Positions 24,501 through 39,500 of a DNA stretch of 64,000 nt are shown here, in pieces. How positions within the stretch are numbered: position 1 is the stretch's first letter; each line of letters begins with the position of its first letter. A model generated the notes under the pieces. It saw only the letters and a program-made list of their open reading frames with translations, searched no databases and was not told the origin of the DNA. The translations under genes and the position numbers were made by a program. This stretch comes from Colias croceus (lineage: Eukaryota > Arthropoda > Insecta > Lepidoptera > Pieridae), in contig NC_059563.1 of assembly GCF_905220415.1 (NCBI RefSeq), positions 2,428,001 through 2,492,000 on the forward strand, written 5' to 3'.

Positions 24501-27500
24501 ATGTCTACCTAGGACAAACCGTCCAATTAGGCAGGTCCAACTTCGGGAAAGAGGTCAATCGTCGAATCCGACTCGGATGGGCAGCGTTCGGGAAGTTACA
24601 TAACATCTTTTCATCCAAAATCCCTCAGTGCCTGAAGACAAAAGTCTTCGAGCAATGTGTGTTGCCAGTGATGACATACGGTACAGAAACGTGGTCTCTA
24701 ACCCAGGGCCTTGTGCACAAGCTCAGCGTCGCTCAACGTGCTATGGAAAGGGCTATGCTCGGAGTTTCCCTACGTGATCGAATCAGAAATGAGGAGATCC
24801 GTAGGAGAACCGGTGTCACCGACATAGCTCGCCGGATTAGCACGCTGAAGTGGCAATGGGCTGGGCATATAGCCCGCAGAACCGATGGCCGTTGGGGCAG
24901 AAAGGTTCTCGAATGGAGACCACGTACTGGGCGACGAAGCGTGGGACGACCACCCACAAGATGGACAGACGACCTGGTCCGAGTGGCAGGGAGCCGCTGG
25001 ATGCAGGCCGCCGGTGATCGGTCGTGGTGGAAAACCCTGAGGGAGGCCTTTGTCCAGCAGTGGACGTCCCACGGCTGAAACGACGACGACGACGACTGCA
25101 GTTTACAACCTGGTTTGAACTTTGAAATAATACAAATAAAAACACATTTAATCGCAAGATTTTCTTCATTCTTTTAGCATTCAAATGCTTTATAAATGAA
25201 AACTTTTTAAAGAATAGAAAAATATCGACGGGATTTGAACCTGTGTCTTTTTGCCATTCCGAACATAAGCCGTAATGCCGTGGTATGGCAAAAAGACGCG
25301 CAGAAATATATTAAACCGGTTTTATTTTATAAAAAATATACAAACATATCTTCCCTTATTATTTAAAATACAATAAACTTACCTTCTCCCGTATAGTATG
25401 CAATCTCGTAGCCCCTTTCCACCAGGAAATAGTAGGATGTGGTCTGGCACCAACCGCTTGGCAGATAAGTTCGACTGCACGCCCCGCTACCAGTGGTCGA
25501 GCGCCGCCCACTATGCGTACCCAGAGGGGGTACACTAATAAATAGATAGAAAATTAAAATATTGAGAAAAAAAATCCTAAATATACCCACACATTGTAAA
25601 GATTCACTAGTAAAACTCAAAACTGAAAAACTACATTAAATATTCATAAAGAGAGTACTCTAATAATTTATATTTGGCAGAAATTTTGAGAAAATATTCA
25701 TTCATAAAAGTGTCAAATAGTAGCGGGTAGATGAATATGATTAGTTGCTATGTAGGTCAATTCTAACGCATACCGCGCTACGAGAAGATGTGCGTGATAC
25801 ATATTAGCCAAATACTTATAGGTAGTAAAAAAAGGCTACACTAATTAATGCATAGATTTATGAATGAGATTTAGTCACATATAAAATAATATCTACTTTA
25901 ATACAAATAAAATAATTATAAAAATAAATATGCTTCTATTAAAACTCGGGTATTATCAGCTACCCCGATAAAAACGTTTCGTTATTTACATCACTTGAAC
26001 AATTACGAATACAATAAACCCAATTACAGAAAGAAAAGAAAACAAAGATATTTAATTACAAATGAAAAACTGTATAAATAATAAAACGAAATAACTCACA
26101 ATTCATATCAATAGTGATGTTCTCTGAAAGCGGAGCTATCGACGGATCCGTGACAGCCTGGGGAATGAAACGTGTATATTACAATCGAGTTGATGAAAAT
26201 TGTATTATTTTTGTATTCATATCTTCAACGTACTAAAGAAATTGGTTTTAGTTATTATCACTCAAGGATTGAATGTTTTGTAAATCCTAATCCTATTATC
26301 CTTCCTATTAATATTAAAAAGACGTGTGTCACTCGGAGACTGGGGCGGTTGCGCTATTGCATGCTATGCCTTCAAGCCACACCTCCGCCCGTCAGAGTGG
26401 GGAGCGTGAGGTTTTTCGTTACGCAATTTCTGGATTCGGTCCCTGCGCTCAAGGCCCGCGATAAAAGCTATGCACTAGCTTAATAAATGGGAAAGTTTGC
26501 GAGGATGGATGTGTATGTATGTTTGTTGTTATTTCACGCAAATACTACTGAAGCGATTAAAATGAAATTTAGCACACGTATAGAGGGTAACTTTATTTAT
26601 ATACAGGATTACAATATAACGTTTATAAAATATTTAGTATAAGTACATTGTCTAGAACTCACAAGTATTATTATCCCAGTATAATCGAGTGTTCAAATAC
26701 TGAGCATAAAAGAGGGATTTAAAAGCGAATTTTCTTGGGATTTTCTACGGAGTGCGGAAGACAGGGATCCATTAAGTTGGTAGCATGCATCTTCCGATAT
26801 CCGCTTTGAGATTAAAGGGATATAAGAGATCTATAGTTGTTGCATATTGCACAATAAAGAGACTTTTTTTTATATTATGTTGTGTGAAATAAATATCCTT
26901 AGTAAATTAATCTGCATAAAAGTCCGATGTCACAAAGATATTCGCGTTTTTATTTTAGTGTGATTTCGACTATTTGAGACATAATTTCGTTTGGGACTTT
27001 ACTTCATGACTTAAATTATTATAGCACCCACTATCATATAGGTAATAAGTGTGAAAGATATGAGTAATTTTTTCTGTATTAACTCGTATCAGTATAAATT
27101 AAGTTTAAGACAAACTTTATTTAGTTCGGGACTTGTACTTATTTCGGGACATGCTTTATTTCATTCGGGACTTCACTTTGTGAATTTTATTTATTTAATA
27201 AAATTATTTTTACATTAATTACAACAGGCGTAAACATGCGGTACCTAATATGTGCATTGGGCACAAGTATTATTTCATTTGGGACTTTACTTATGTCTTG
27301 ACTTTAAACCCACCTGGCAAGTAAGAGTAGCAGGATACAAATCTCGCTGTAGTGTGAAATAGATGACTGCTCTTTCTTATGAACTATAGTAATCTTCTGG
27401 TTTTGGGCACAAGTATTATTTCATTCGGGACTTTACCTATGTCTTGACTTTAAACCCACCTGGCAAGTAAGAGTAGCAGGATACAAATCTCGCTGTAGTG

Positions 27501-30500
27501 TGGAATAGATGACTGCTCTTTCTTATGAACTATAGTAATCTTCTGGTTTTGGGCACAAGTATTATTTCATTCGGGACTTTACCTATTTCTGGACTTTAAA
27601 CCCACCTGGCACGTAAGATTAGCAGGATACAAATCTCGCTGTAGTGTGGAATAGATGACTGCTCTTTCTTATGAACTATAGTAATCTTCTGGTTTTGGGC
27701 ACAAGTATTATTTCATTCGGGACTTTACCTATTTCTGGACTTTAAACCCACCTGGCACGTAAGAGTAGCAGGATACAAATCACGCTGTAGTGTGAAAGAG
27801 ACGGATGCTCTCGATTCCGAGTTAGCGAGTAATGCATGTGATTGCCACCAGGAAACTCTTGCTGCTGGACGACCTACATAGAAAATATGTCGGAATTTCA
27901 ATAGATATAATTCGTGTTTTTTAATTGAAGACATACCTATTATGAAGTTCATTGTTCACATAATGTGTGTACAAAATAACGAATATAATAGGATCAATGC
28001 ATTAGGCCTTTGGTTTTTAAGCAGTTTATATTCTTGGCTACTACCAAAGTTAAAGATCTGGAGTATTGTGCGTATTTATCAAATGATAGTTTGATATTAA
28101 AATGTAATATACCTACCTACCTACTTATTTTAAAAGGAATTAAATAAATGAAAAATCATGAAGTTAAGATAATTATTTTCAATAAAATAATTTCGTTCCT
28201 GTGTATTTTATTTTAATATAAACAAGATAAAATATTCGAGTTAATGGAATTGGAATTTAAAAGGTAGATTCATAAATTAATTTCAACTGATCTGAAACTA
28301 TTATATGCACACATTATTTTAACAAAGAATTCTCGAATAAATGAATGAATAAACTTACCACCAATAGCGACACAAGTTAAATTTACTCTCGTCCCTTCAT
28401 CGAACGGTCCCATGGCCCCGCCACGGAATTCCTCCCCATCTTGATCTAGTATGACTAGCCGTTCCGGAGGTACTGATGGACAGATATTTAAATATTTAAA
28501 ATTGTACGAAAAAAAACTGAAAACAAATAATTTACAATGTCCAGTAGATAACTTTAATATTATCGAAATGAGATGACGAAATATTTAATGCAGTAATTTT
28601 CAATAGATATTTTCACACGTGACTTCTCTAGCTAATTAAAAATGGGGCGTTTTTTGTACCGTATTCTTTGTTTTACATTTCATTTTTTCTAGTTTTTACG
28701 ACTCCACAAATTTAATTTGTGTTCATCAAAATTCATCAATTATGTTTCAACGGCTTATGAGTAAAAACGGCCGAGTAAATTTTTAAATGTTTCTTTAAAT
28801 TAAATATTTTCTAATAGTAGTAGTGTTTACTTACTTAACACAGTCAAGTTAAGCCTGGTGTTCTTGGTTGGTGATTTTATGAAGTCTACCCTGCATCTGT
28901 ATTGTCCACTATCTTCAGGCCTGTGAAAAATAAATATTTCAGGACAATTTTTACACACGGCACGATCTGATCCTTTACTAAGCTTTCGCTTGTGTTGTGG
29001 AAACGAAACAGCTGATTAACATACATATGTAATCTATAAATATAAAAATGAAACCCGTTTCGTGTTGTCACGGCATCACGTGTGAACGGCTGAACCAATT
29101 TCGATAATTATTTTTTTATTATATTCCTTGAAGTACTAGGATGGTTCTTATGTAGATAAAACGTAAATATGTACCACGGGCGAAGCCGGGGCGGACCGCA
29201 AGTTTTAAATTAATACTACGACGTAGTATGTTTGTTTATGTTATTAGCAATTTTGTAGATATTGTACTCATAAGACAAGACTGTGTAAAACTCGATTTAT
29301 TAATATTATTTTACAAATAAATCGCACTATAAATCAATTTTAAAAAATGATTTCTTCTACTACTTTTTAAAAGTTATGAACGTTTGTTAACAAACGATAA
29401 TATTCATAAAATATTATGCTTTTACTCACATTCCCTATTGAATCAAATGCTTCGCCTACACGCTTAATAAATTTCAGTCAATTTAGTTAAGTAGTTGCGT
29501 ATAAAACTGCAACAAAAACAAACTTTCGCATTTACTTTACCTACCTATTGAGACGTAGGTATAACAATAAATTTATATGTCATTTCTGAGTAGGTGGTAT
29601 TTACTAATATCATCCCACTAGACACCCACTCAACGTTATTTATTTATTTTTCATTTATAAGTTTTATCCAAGTTTTTACGACTTCATCAAAAGTTTCTTA
29701 ACTGTATTAACATAAAACGTATTATTTCGTGTGTATACGATTAAACTAACTTATGGCCGCGGCTGCGATCGTTAAACAAAAGTAGCTTTTGTATTTATTA
29801 GAACACATTTTATACTGTAATATATTTGTTCAGCTTTTGACTTGAACTACACTTTTTAATAAAGTTATATAATTAAGATAGGTAGGTACAATATTACTTT
29901 AATTATGAATTTTTACATGTTTTATTATTGAAATGTATTGAAAATCTGGACTTCTTGCTACCTGTATTAGGAGGACCTATTCCTATCATTGATATATAGG
30001 ATAAACAGTATATTATTCAACAACTAGCTTTTAATATCTTAAATAATAATAAAGGAATGTCCTCAATTACCTTATTTTAGTTAATATCAATATTGCTGGT
30101 GTTGTGGTTGTCCGGAACGATGCTCTCGAGCCCAAGGTAGCAGGATCCGACCAGTGTGTGTCAATGCCGTCTCTTGTGTCCAAACTGTGTACAAAATATT
30201 TAAGGCGTTACCCGGCAATTTCGACTATGTTCAACCTCTATAAAGTCTGTTACAACATAAAGCACAATACCGAAAAAAATATATAAAATAGGATGGTCTT
30301 TGATCTTTAATTGCTCGCGAGGACTTTTTTCCAAAGTTAATAGATTTCTAGAAAAAAAATGTGCCGTGGTCATCGATTTTTCCGCAAATACTCTATAAAC
30401 TTCGTAACCTGCTGACTTAGAGCTCTGAAAATTTTGTGTTTAATAAATTATCAGTTACACAACAGTCCCTGACGAGGATTTTTTGTTTCACTGATTAATA

Positions 30501-33500
30501 TCTTTTTAAATACAAAATGCGAGGAAAAAAGAAGGTGCAGGGTGAGAGGTTTGAGATCCGTCAAGTATGCTCAAGGTTATTAGCGCATGTAAAAGCCTTA
30601 ATTACATATTTAATTATTAAGCTATAGCATAGCTTCTATCGCGGGCCTTGAGCGCGGGGACCGAATCGAGAAATTCCGTAACGAAAAAACCTCACGCTTC
30701 CCACTCCGACGGGCAGAGGTGTGGCTTGAAAGCATAACATGCAATAGCTTTACCGCAGCAGTCCCCGAGTGCCACACGTCGTTTTTTATAGTTACTTGAT
30801 AGGTATTTAAACAATTTATTTATTTTTCAGCATGGCGGTGTGGTAACAAACATTTGGAAGTTCCCTGTTATGTTAAATAAACCTGTAGTAGGGAAGTCCC
30901 CTCTTCCTATGCTAACAATACAAAATTTACTTAATCCAAAAAAGTCAATCGCCAAAAAATTCCTGTATTACTGTATTTATTCGCTTCCTAAGTGAAGTTA
31001 ATATAATATCGTCCTTGGATCAAAAACAGACCTGGCAGAATATAGTGCTTGAAAGCAAATGGACCAGAGAAACAGATGTGAAGTAGGTATCGTGACATCA
31101 TTTAGCATCGCACATAAAATGGTTCATTATTTATTTAAATTTGTTATAATCGAATCGAAAAGCACCCAAAGCAGCCATTAAGAAAATATAAACTATAAAC
31201 ACGGTTCAAAATATATCTATTGGAAAATATCACAATATGTCAAGCTATTTTATACGACATTCCAATTTAATACGAATATTTCCCTACCGTGATCTCATAA
31301 CGTGAGATAGAAATCATCTCATAACCCTATTTCGACATTACAAACAGGCACTCAATTAAATTTATTTATCTAGCTATACAGTAAACAAGAGAGCAATTTT
31401 CTAAAGCAAACACCATTTACAATTACAGTCAATTTATTCTGTGAGATATACTGGCATCGTGAGTCATAACATTTATTCAGTACATAATGAAGTTACTCTG
31501 CGAAGCGTTTATTTGCATATGCATCGTTTTATATGACTTTCATTTAGTACAAATGTTTAAAAAGTTTGTTTTTGTGGACCTTTTAAGATAATTGTAGCAT
31601 TGTTTGCATTTGTAAGTTTTTCGAATTCGAGGGAATGTCTCTTTGAAGGTGCTTTATGTCCGAGAGAAAATTGTTTTTTTTTTTACGATATTGTTTGGAA
31701 GGTTAAGGAAAAAGACTTTGTTTTGCCTTACCTTTAAAGGGCTGGTCGTATCATTTTATCGCATTAAAAAATATATAAAACGTATAATGCTTTTAGCGTT
31801 ATAAGTTTATGTGAATATAATATTATATTTTACCTATATCCTAACACGATCCTAAGTCAATAAGTCAAAATGCCTGTTCAAATGATATACTGCATATGAG
31901 GCCTTTTGAAATTCCATCCCTGGAGTATCGTATCTTAGAAACTATGAAAGGTATCAAATGTTATATGGAAAAACAATTATTTACCAATACATATTATAAT
32001 CTACTTTGCCGTATCCCATGAACTTCATACATTTCTTTATCTACTAGGTTGGCTGGTAGAGATTGCTGAACAGCATAAGGCCGCCTTTTGTAATGATAAT
32101 GCCTTTTTGTAATATTTTTTTTTTTTTTAATTGTAATATTGTTATTTATTCCTTTTTCCTTTCTTGTTTATAAAGTGCAATAATTCTATTTGATTAAGTA
32201 TGCCTTAAAACTAATTTGGAATAATTATTTGCTTTCGAATTAAGAATGTAGTTACCTACATATTCAAGTATATTGCATAAGGAAAATAAATGAATCGACT
32301 TTTCTATCAAGGGCTTACATTAATAAGTTTCATATCGGGATATACAAAAAGGCTAAGCCCCGCCTTTTACGTACATCTGATTACAATAATTAATCATAAC
32401 TTCACATCTGTCTGTGAGTGTGATTTCGGGAACGCGTCTGACACTTTGAGAACGACAGGGCTGTCAGTTTTGGTTAATTATATTGATTATATATTTTAGT
32501 GTAAGTATAACGTAATTGAAAGAAGGAAGTTTTAGGAAGGCGGTATTAAGAATATTGGAGTATTTGCGTGCTGGTGGCTTATAACATAACTCAAAGGCTG
32601 TCAGTAGGTAATTAAAAATGAATTTTTCAGATATAGTATCGTACTAGGGTCACATGAAAAAAAACGACGTGTGGCACTCGGGGACTGCCGCGGTAAAGCT
32701 ATTGCATGCTATGCCTTCAAGCCACACCTCTGCCCGTCGGAGTGGGGAGCGTGAGGTTTTTTCGTTACGGAATTTCTCGATTCGGTCCCCGCGCTCAAAG
32801 CCCGCGATAGAAGCTATGCAATAGCTTAAAAAATGCTAGTTGATTTCAAAGACATCAAGTACGCTCACGTAGATGTAAATAATATTACAATCAGATGTAC
32901 GTAAAAAGCTAATCCATTTACTTACATTTTATTACAATAATTAATCATAAGTTCACATCTGTCTGTGAGTGTGATTTGGGGAACGCTTTGAGAACGACAG
33001 GGCTGTCACTTTTGCTTAATTATTTTGATTAAAGAGGGAAGCTGCAGGTGGAAAGCTTGTGTTAGTCAATTACGTAATTGAAAGAAACCAACAGGAAGAC
33101 AAGGAATAATCTAACAGAATTGATATTAAATAAAACGTATAATATTTAGTAGACTGGCTAAATAATATAATTTCAATAACTAGCTATATACTAATTATGT
33201 ATGTATGGTTAGGACTTTACCGATGTTGACAATGTATTTGATTTATTTGGCTTTCCTTACGACTTTACACTATTGAATGAAACGTGTTTACCAATGAAAC
33301 GATACAATTAGTAAACTTATACGAACAAGAAGATTTACACGCTTATACTGACCAAGTTAACTTTGTAAGAACGTCCTACGGATCAATACTTTATTCGTTA
33401 ACCGCAAACCCTCCTCTACACAATGAAAGCTGATTCAGATAAAATCTCCGATATGCTCCACACTTCTTACAAGATTAAGAGTCTTATAAAACAAAAGAAA

Positions 33501-36500
33501 CTACTTCTTTGATAACTTAATAAATTATGTTCTTAGAAGTAATTTTATATGAGATGAGATATACGTTTCCTGTTATTTTATTCATCGTTACTATAATACT
33601 ATGACTGAAATTAGTCTAATCATAAAATCTTATTACGAAAAACGAACAAAATATAAGTCAAAACAATTACAACAAATATATTAAAGTTATTGTCGCTTCT
33701 GTCCGCTCGCGAGAAACTCAAATATGGCTGTACCGATTTTCACCAATGGATATTCGCGGCTCTCGAGGTAGGTTTTTATATGATTATCATTTAATAAGTT
33801 TTAGACAACTCGCGCGAAGCCGCAGGTAAAAATCTAAGGTTTCTTATCAAACCAACATTAAAATAATATTAATATACAATTAATTCAAACGCGTAGCAAC
33901 CCTAACACTGAGTGACATTCCCAGGATTAATGCGCAGTTAATGTCTCGAAGATTTTACGATTATAATAGGTGAGCCTGCGTCTGATGCCACGTTTGTTTT
34001 ACAAAGGAATATTTATGGCTAATCTTTTGTTTATACTCACTATTAATTATTGTGCTTTTACTTGTATAAATGGTTTTGATGAAGTGCGATTCTATACACG
34101 TAGCTATAGTAGTTTTACTGCTAATACTGTAAGAAAACATACCCATCTATATCATTTCTTTTTATTTTAAAAATGTATCTTTCTATATTTTATCTAATCT
34201 ATTTGCATTTGTTGTTGTCAAGTTAATAATATGAGCATGGTTCATAGCTTATAATTATAAAACAAAGTAGGATAAATATGGTCTATAATTAGTACATGGT
34301 AGAAACGAAATTTACAGAAGTACAAATAAAAAATAAAACCAAAAGAAACAATATATTAGGTTATCCAGTAACACCAAACGATATTGATCTATAGGCATAG
34401 CTTACGTGTCCTTAATAAAAACACTAGAAGCCTATTTATTGGATCGTCAAAGCATTGTTTAATATTATGTTACATTTTGTCACCAAAAGGTCGCTAAGGA
34501 CCCTCAAGGCCTGAATGTAAAGGCTTTGACAATGTCCATTTTGCTTTGACACACATGATCGAGGGAAATAGGATAATCTGATAATTTTATTTGGGTAGAA
34601 ACAATGTTACTTTTATTTTTATTTTTTTTATTTTTATTTTATTCATAAAAGGTACCTTACAGCTGTTGATAAGATAAATTATACTAATTACATATAAAAA
34701 CGCCAATTACAAGGCACACCGATAATAGTAAAATTGTGTGACAAAAAACGGCAAATTACAAAGGTACCAGTTATAATTGTTTTCTTTTACTTTAACAAAC
34801 TTAACTTAACTTTAACAAAAAATTCTTGATGAAACACAAAACATAAATGAATTAAATGTGACTTCTCGTGAACAAGCAATATCAACAATATAAGTATATA
34901 ACATTAAAGCTGAGAAAAACAGAAATGAAATTGAGCCTGTTAAGGTAGGTGACAATGTGAGAGAATGAGTGGACGTGTAAATGAGTGTGTGTGTTAGGGT
35001 CTGCGTGTGTGTGTGTGTGTGTGTGTGTGCGTGTGTGTGAGTGTGTGTGTGTATTACTTATTTAAGTTATTTATAATCTGAAGAATTGCACTTTTAAATC
35101 TAGGGCGTGATAAACAAAATATATCAGCTGAGCAAAATTTATTATTATATACTTCAGGGAGTCTGAAATATGGAGAATTTTTAAGATAGTTTGTAGACGT
35201 TGACGGCACTAAGAACAAATTTTTTTGTCGAGTGCCTTGACTGGGAACCCGAAAATTTAAAGGATTCAAAATAGAGATACAGTCAAATTTGTTATTTAGA
35301 ATATCAAACAAGAACATTACGTCGATTAGATCTCTTCTATCCGATAACGCATTAATATTATAATGTAGACAAGCCTGCTCATAGCTTACAGGGAAATGTT
35401 TGGATTTAAAATTTAATTTCTTAAAAAATATTTTTTGTATCTTTTCTAGCCTATTGATATAACATTTGTAGATTGGTCGCCATATTACACATGCAAACTC
35501 AAGGATACTCCGAACATATGCAAAGTATAAGACCTTTAAACATCGTATATCGTCAAAAGGTTCAGCTGTGCGCAAAACAAAACCTAAATTAGCAAATGCC
35601 TTATTTGTGACGTATTCAATGTGGTCGTTGTACGTGAGTTTCTCGTCCAGTATTACGCCTAAATCTCTTACTGTATTTGTGGATGGAATTTTTTCGTTGC
35701 AGATTGAATATTCAAAATTTATAATATTTTTTTTATTCCTAGAGAAAGTTATTTTTTGACATTTATTTATATTTACTGATATCTTATTTATGTTATAGTA
35801 ATTTGTTAATCTATTAAGGTCGTTTTGAAGTGAAAGACAATCATCTAAACTAGCTATTTTGGTAAATATCTTTTTATCGTCCGCATATAAAAGGAATTTA
35901 GAACTATGAAAGCATTTATCTATATCATAAAGATAGATATTATACAGCAAAGGTCCCATGTGTGAACCCTGCGGCACACCTGACGGGATATCTACAAAGT
36001 TAGACCTATAACCACCAACTACAACGGCTTGACAACGATTTCTTATATAAGAATCTAACCATCTCAGTAGGTTTCCTTTGATATTTACATCTGAAAGCTT
36101 GCCTATTAGAACATCATAATTTACTCTGTCAAATGCCTTCTCAAAGTCTGTATAAATTACATCAACTTGTACGTTGTCATTCATATTAGTGTTAAGATAG
36201 TGGGTGAAATCCAATAAATTTGTTAAGACATTACGTGATTTTATAAAACCGTGTTGATTATATGGAATGTAATTCAGAGCATGTGTGTAAATACTTTTGT
36301 AGACGAGTTTTTCAAGCAATTTTGAGAATATGTTAAGCAATGAAATACCCCTATAGTTTGTTATTTCTAATCTAGAATTCTTTTTATGAATCGGTACAAT
36401 TAAGGCTTCTTTCCAACGTTTCGGGAAAACTCCTTCGGTGACTGAACGTTTAAATAATATTTTTAAAGGTAAAAGAAGACCGGACTGACATTTCTTTACG

Positions 36501-39500
36501 AATATAGCTGGTATACCATCTGATCCAGCGCCTTTTTTAACATCTAAATCCTTCAGTAGTTTTTTTATTTCTCCATCATTACAAGATATAGTGTGTAAGC
36601 AGTCAGTTACATCAGAATCATAGGCATTAGGCGTTACGCTGGAGGAGATAGTCCTTTGAAACACGCTATGAAAATATTCGTTGAAAGCATTACAAATATC
36701 ACTACCGTTTGTGAGAACGCGTCCATTATAATTCATGTTGGATGGTAAATTAGAATTCTTACGTTTGCTGTTAATATACGTCCAAAATTCCTTTGGATCC
36801 TTAATGATGCTGTCTTGACAACGTGATAAATAGTTAGAATGACATTCGTCCTGTAAGTTTTTAACTCTTTTTCTTAGTAGAGAAAAGGATGCGTAGTCAT
36901 TAGGGTTTTTGAAAATTTTCCATCGACTGTGAAATTTAGATTTCTCTTTAATTGCATTAATGAGAGCCGGCGTGTACCACTTAGGGTAATGGCGTCGAGA
37001 AGATATCTTTATGCATGGGACAAAATTATCGATTAGGGTATTTATCTTGCTGTAAAATATGTCCACGCATTCGTTCAAAGAACCTGTTGATAAAAGTTCA
37101 TACCAATTTATTTTGTTCAATTCAGAATTTATGGCATCATAGTCTGCTCTATAAAATTTTCTCAGCTTAGGAAACACAGGCCGCAATTCTTTAAAACATA
37201 TATCTTTTACACAAATAATCAATGGGCTATGAAATTTATCGATATTTACGAGTGCATCGGAACATGCCGTGCAGTCGACAGAAACATTCGAGAAGACAAG
37301 ATCAAGAGTATTGCCACAGTGGTTCTGTGTGACGTTAAACTGCTGGGCCCCCAATAAATTTATAGTATCGAGCAGATCTAATGCAGATTCTAGTAAATTT
37401 GAATTACAGTATTTGTTAATTTTATACGTGTTGTTAGTCGACCATAAAATAAAAGGTAGATTAAAATCGCCCATAATAAGAAATAGGTCATTCGGATGCC
37501 GATCGTAAATATTACGTAAAGCTTGATTAAATATTTTTAAGGTATTATGTGCGTCTGAGTTAGGGGGTAGATAAAGTGCAATAACGTGCAAATTCTTTGC
37601 ATCCTGTGACCTAAATTTAAAAACATTCCCTGGTATCGTTAACCAAACACTTTCAAGGTCATCAGGAACGTTATGCAAGTTATGACTCAAAAATGTTTTC
37701 TTTATACATATCATAACACCCCCGCCTTTCTTTTTGGTTATTCTGTCGCATCTAAATACATCGTAACGCCTATCACAGAGTTCCGTATCCAATATTCCGT
37801 TACATAACCAACTTTCAGTAATAATAATTATATCGTAATTATTTTTTTCAACATTTTTATAGAAGATTGGTAATTTTGTGCGTAATCCGCGTGCATTTTG
37901 GTAGTAAATATTTAAAGTATTGTATGTTGTCATTATTTAAAAAGAAAGAAATGTATATGTATATTTAACTATAGGTATTATTTAAAAATACAGGATATAA
38001 TTTCGTCTGAGAAAAAATTATGGAGAAAATATTTTATAACATAATTACTCATATTATAATTGCGATTACGCATCAAATAATATATTCTATTAATGCATGA
38101 CAAACAAGTAAATTCATTATACACAAAGAACATTCGACACAAAAAAATATTGTAACTGAGGGTATGTAGAAAAATTTTGTTCGATATCGTTACTGTGCGT
38201 TCACTTTTTAAAGAAATCAGGGGTGATAAACATATTATCACAAGAACGTTCATTGAAATTTCTGAGATAATATAAAATGATTTAAAAAGTGCATTCATCT
38301 GTAAATAAAGGGTGTATAGTGTATGTGAAAAATATGTAATGAATATGTAGAATGTATATGTAAATAAACTAATGTGATGTGGCTCATAATATAGAAGGCT
38401 CTTTAATAAAGACTCGATCCGAGCAATAAGCAAAACAACTATTTTAAAGTCTCTAAAAAAAGGTTTAGGTCTTCTTCCGATGTTATAGATTTTGCTGGGG
38501 ACTTTTCACTGGCGCGTAAGTAAATTACGCAATTTTTAACCCACACGAATTTTATATTACGCTCTTTTGCACGTTGTTTACAGGTATTTAACAAGATTTT
38601 GTTCGCGATAGTAAGATGTTCATTGATGAAAATCTTTACAGAGTTACCACCAAATCCAAGGTCGTGCGACGTTATTCCTTTGTTCTTGTTGCATTTTTTA
38701 AAATTGGCTATTAAAACATCCTTGCTCATTTTATTATTTAATTTCGCCACAATTTTTTTAGAAGCTCCGTGTTTACCCTGTAAAGGTTGAATTCTGGTAA
38801 TAAAATCTAAGTCCTCTTTTTTTAGATTACAATCTAAGGCAGCTGCTAAGCGTAAAAATTCTTCGACTAGGTTTTCATTGGGTTTTTCCGGTAAGCCAAC
38901 TATTTCAACATTTAAGAATCGGTTCTTTTGTTGGGTACGTCGTTGCTCGAGTTCCAATGCAGCAATAGCCTTCTGAAGGCGAGCGTAATCCTCTTTTCTG
39001 TTAGAAGCTTCGATTTCATAAGCCTTAAATTTGTTCTCCATAGTAAGCACTTGTGATTGAATTTTTTGCATATTCTCTTTAACTTTTTCAGCTATTTTTA
39101 ACTTGGAATCAATGTCCTCAAGTCTTTTATAAATATCTTCAATAACACTGGTGTTGAAAGTAGAAGTTAGTTCATTTAAATCATAACGAAGCTTTTCAAC
39201 TTGTTCCGGAAGTGAAGAAAGCGGCGACAACATATCTTCAATTCTCCTTAATGATAATTGATAAGAACTTAAGTCTTCCAAGTTTTTTGTGGTACATCCA
39301 GATGACAAGGTATTTTTACAATCCTGACAAAGCCAAGAGGTTTGACGCTCATTCCCAAGTCTCCGCCAACCGATTTCTGAATATCCCGCACATTGAAAGT
39401 GGTAAGTACACCGACAGCTGGAGCAAGCGGTACCGTCAGAAACAGTCTCATTACAACGCTTACACGAGTTCATGCCGAAGGTTGCGAATACTGGCGTTAC

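Larger units (their letters stand above)
20785..25382 (-). other. Intron 8 (4.6 kb), largely an RTE retrotransposon
   Basis: Holds family A copy 5 and the RTE element at about 21884-25094. 25222-25300 has a tRNA-like B box (minus strand: GACACAGGTTCAAATCCCGT) within a small inverted repeat (TTTTTGCCAT...ATGGCAAAAA), probably a SINE fragment. 21020-21870 is AT-rich with nothing recognised. Confidence 0.75.
26158..27751 (-). other. Intron 6 (1.6 kb)
   Basis: Contains family E and truncated family B copies, then weak TTCGGGACTT-type repeats from about 27125. The 146-bp exon-edge array fills the part next to exon 6. Confidence 0.75.

Noticed and set aside
22349..25184. Several minus-strand open frames of 70-130 codons across the RTE
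   Set aside because: They lie antisense to an intact polyprotein with clear catalytic motifs, and show no domain of their own.
27259..27807. CRISPR-like array
   Set aside because: Repeats are 146 bp with no unique spacers and derive from a host exon in a eukaryotic genome.
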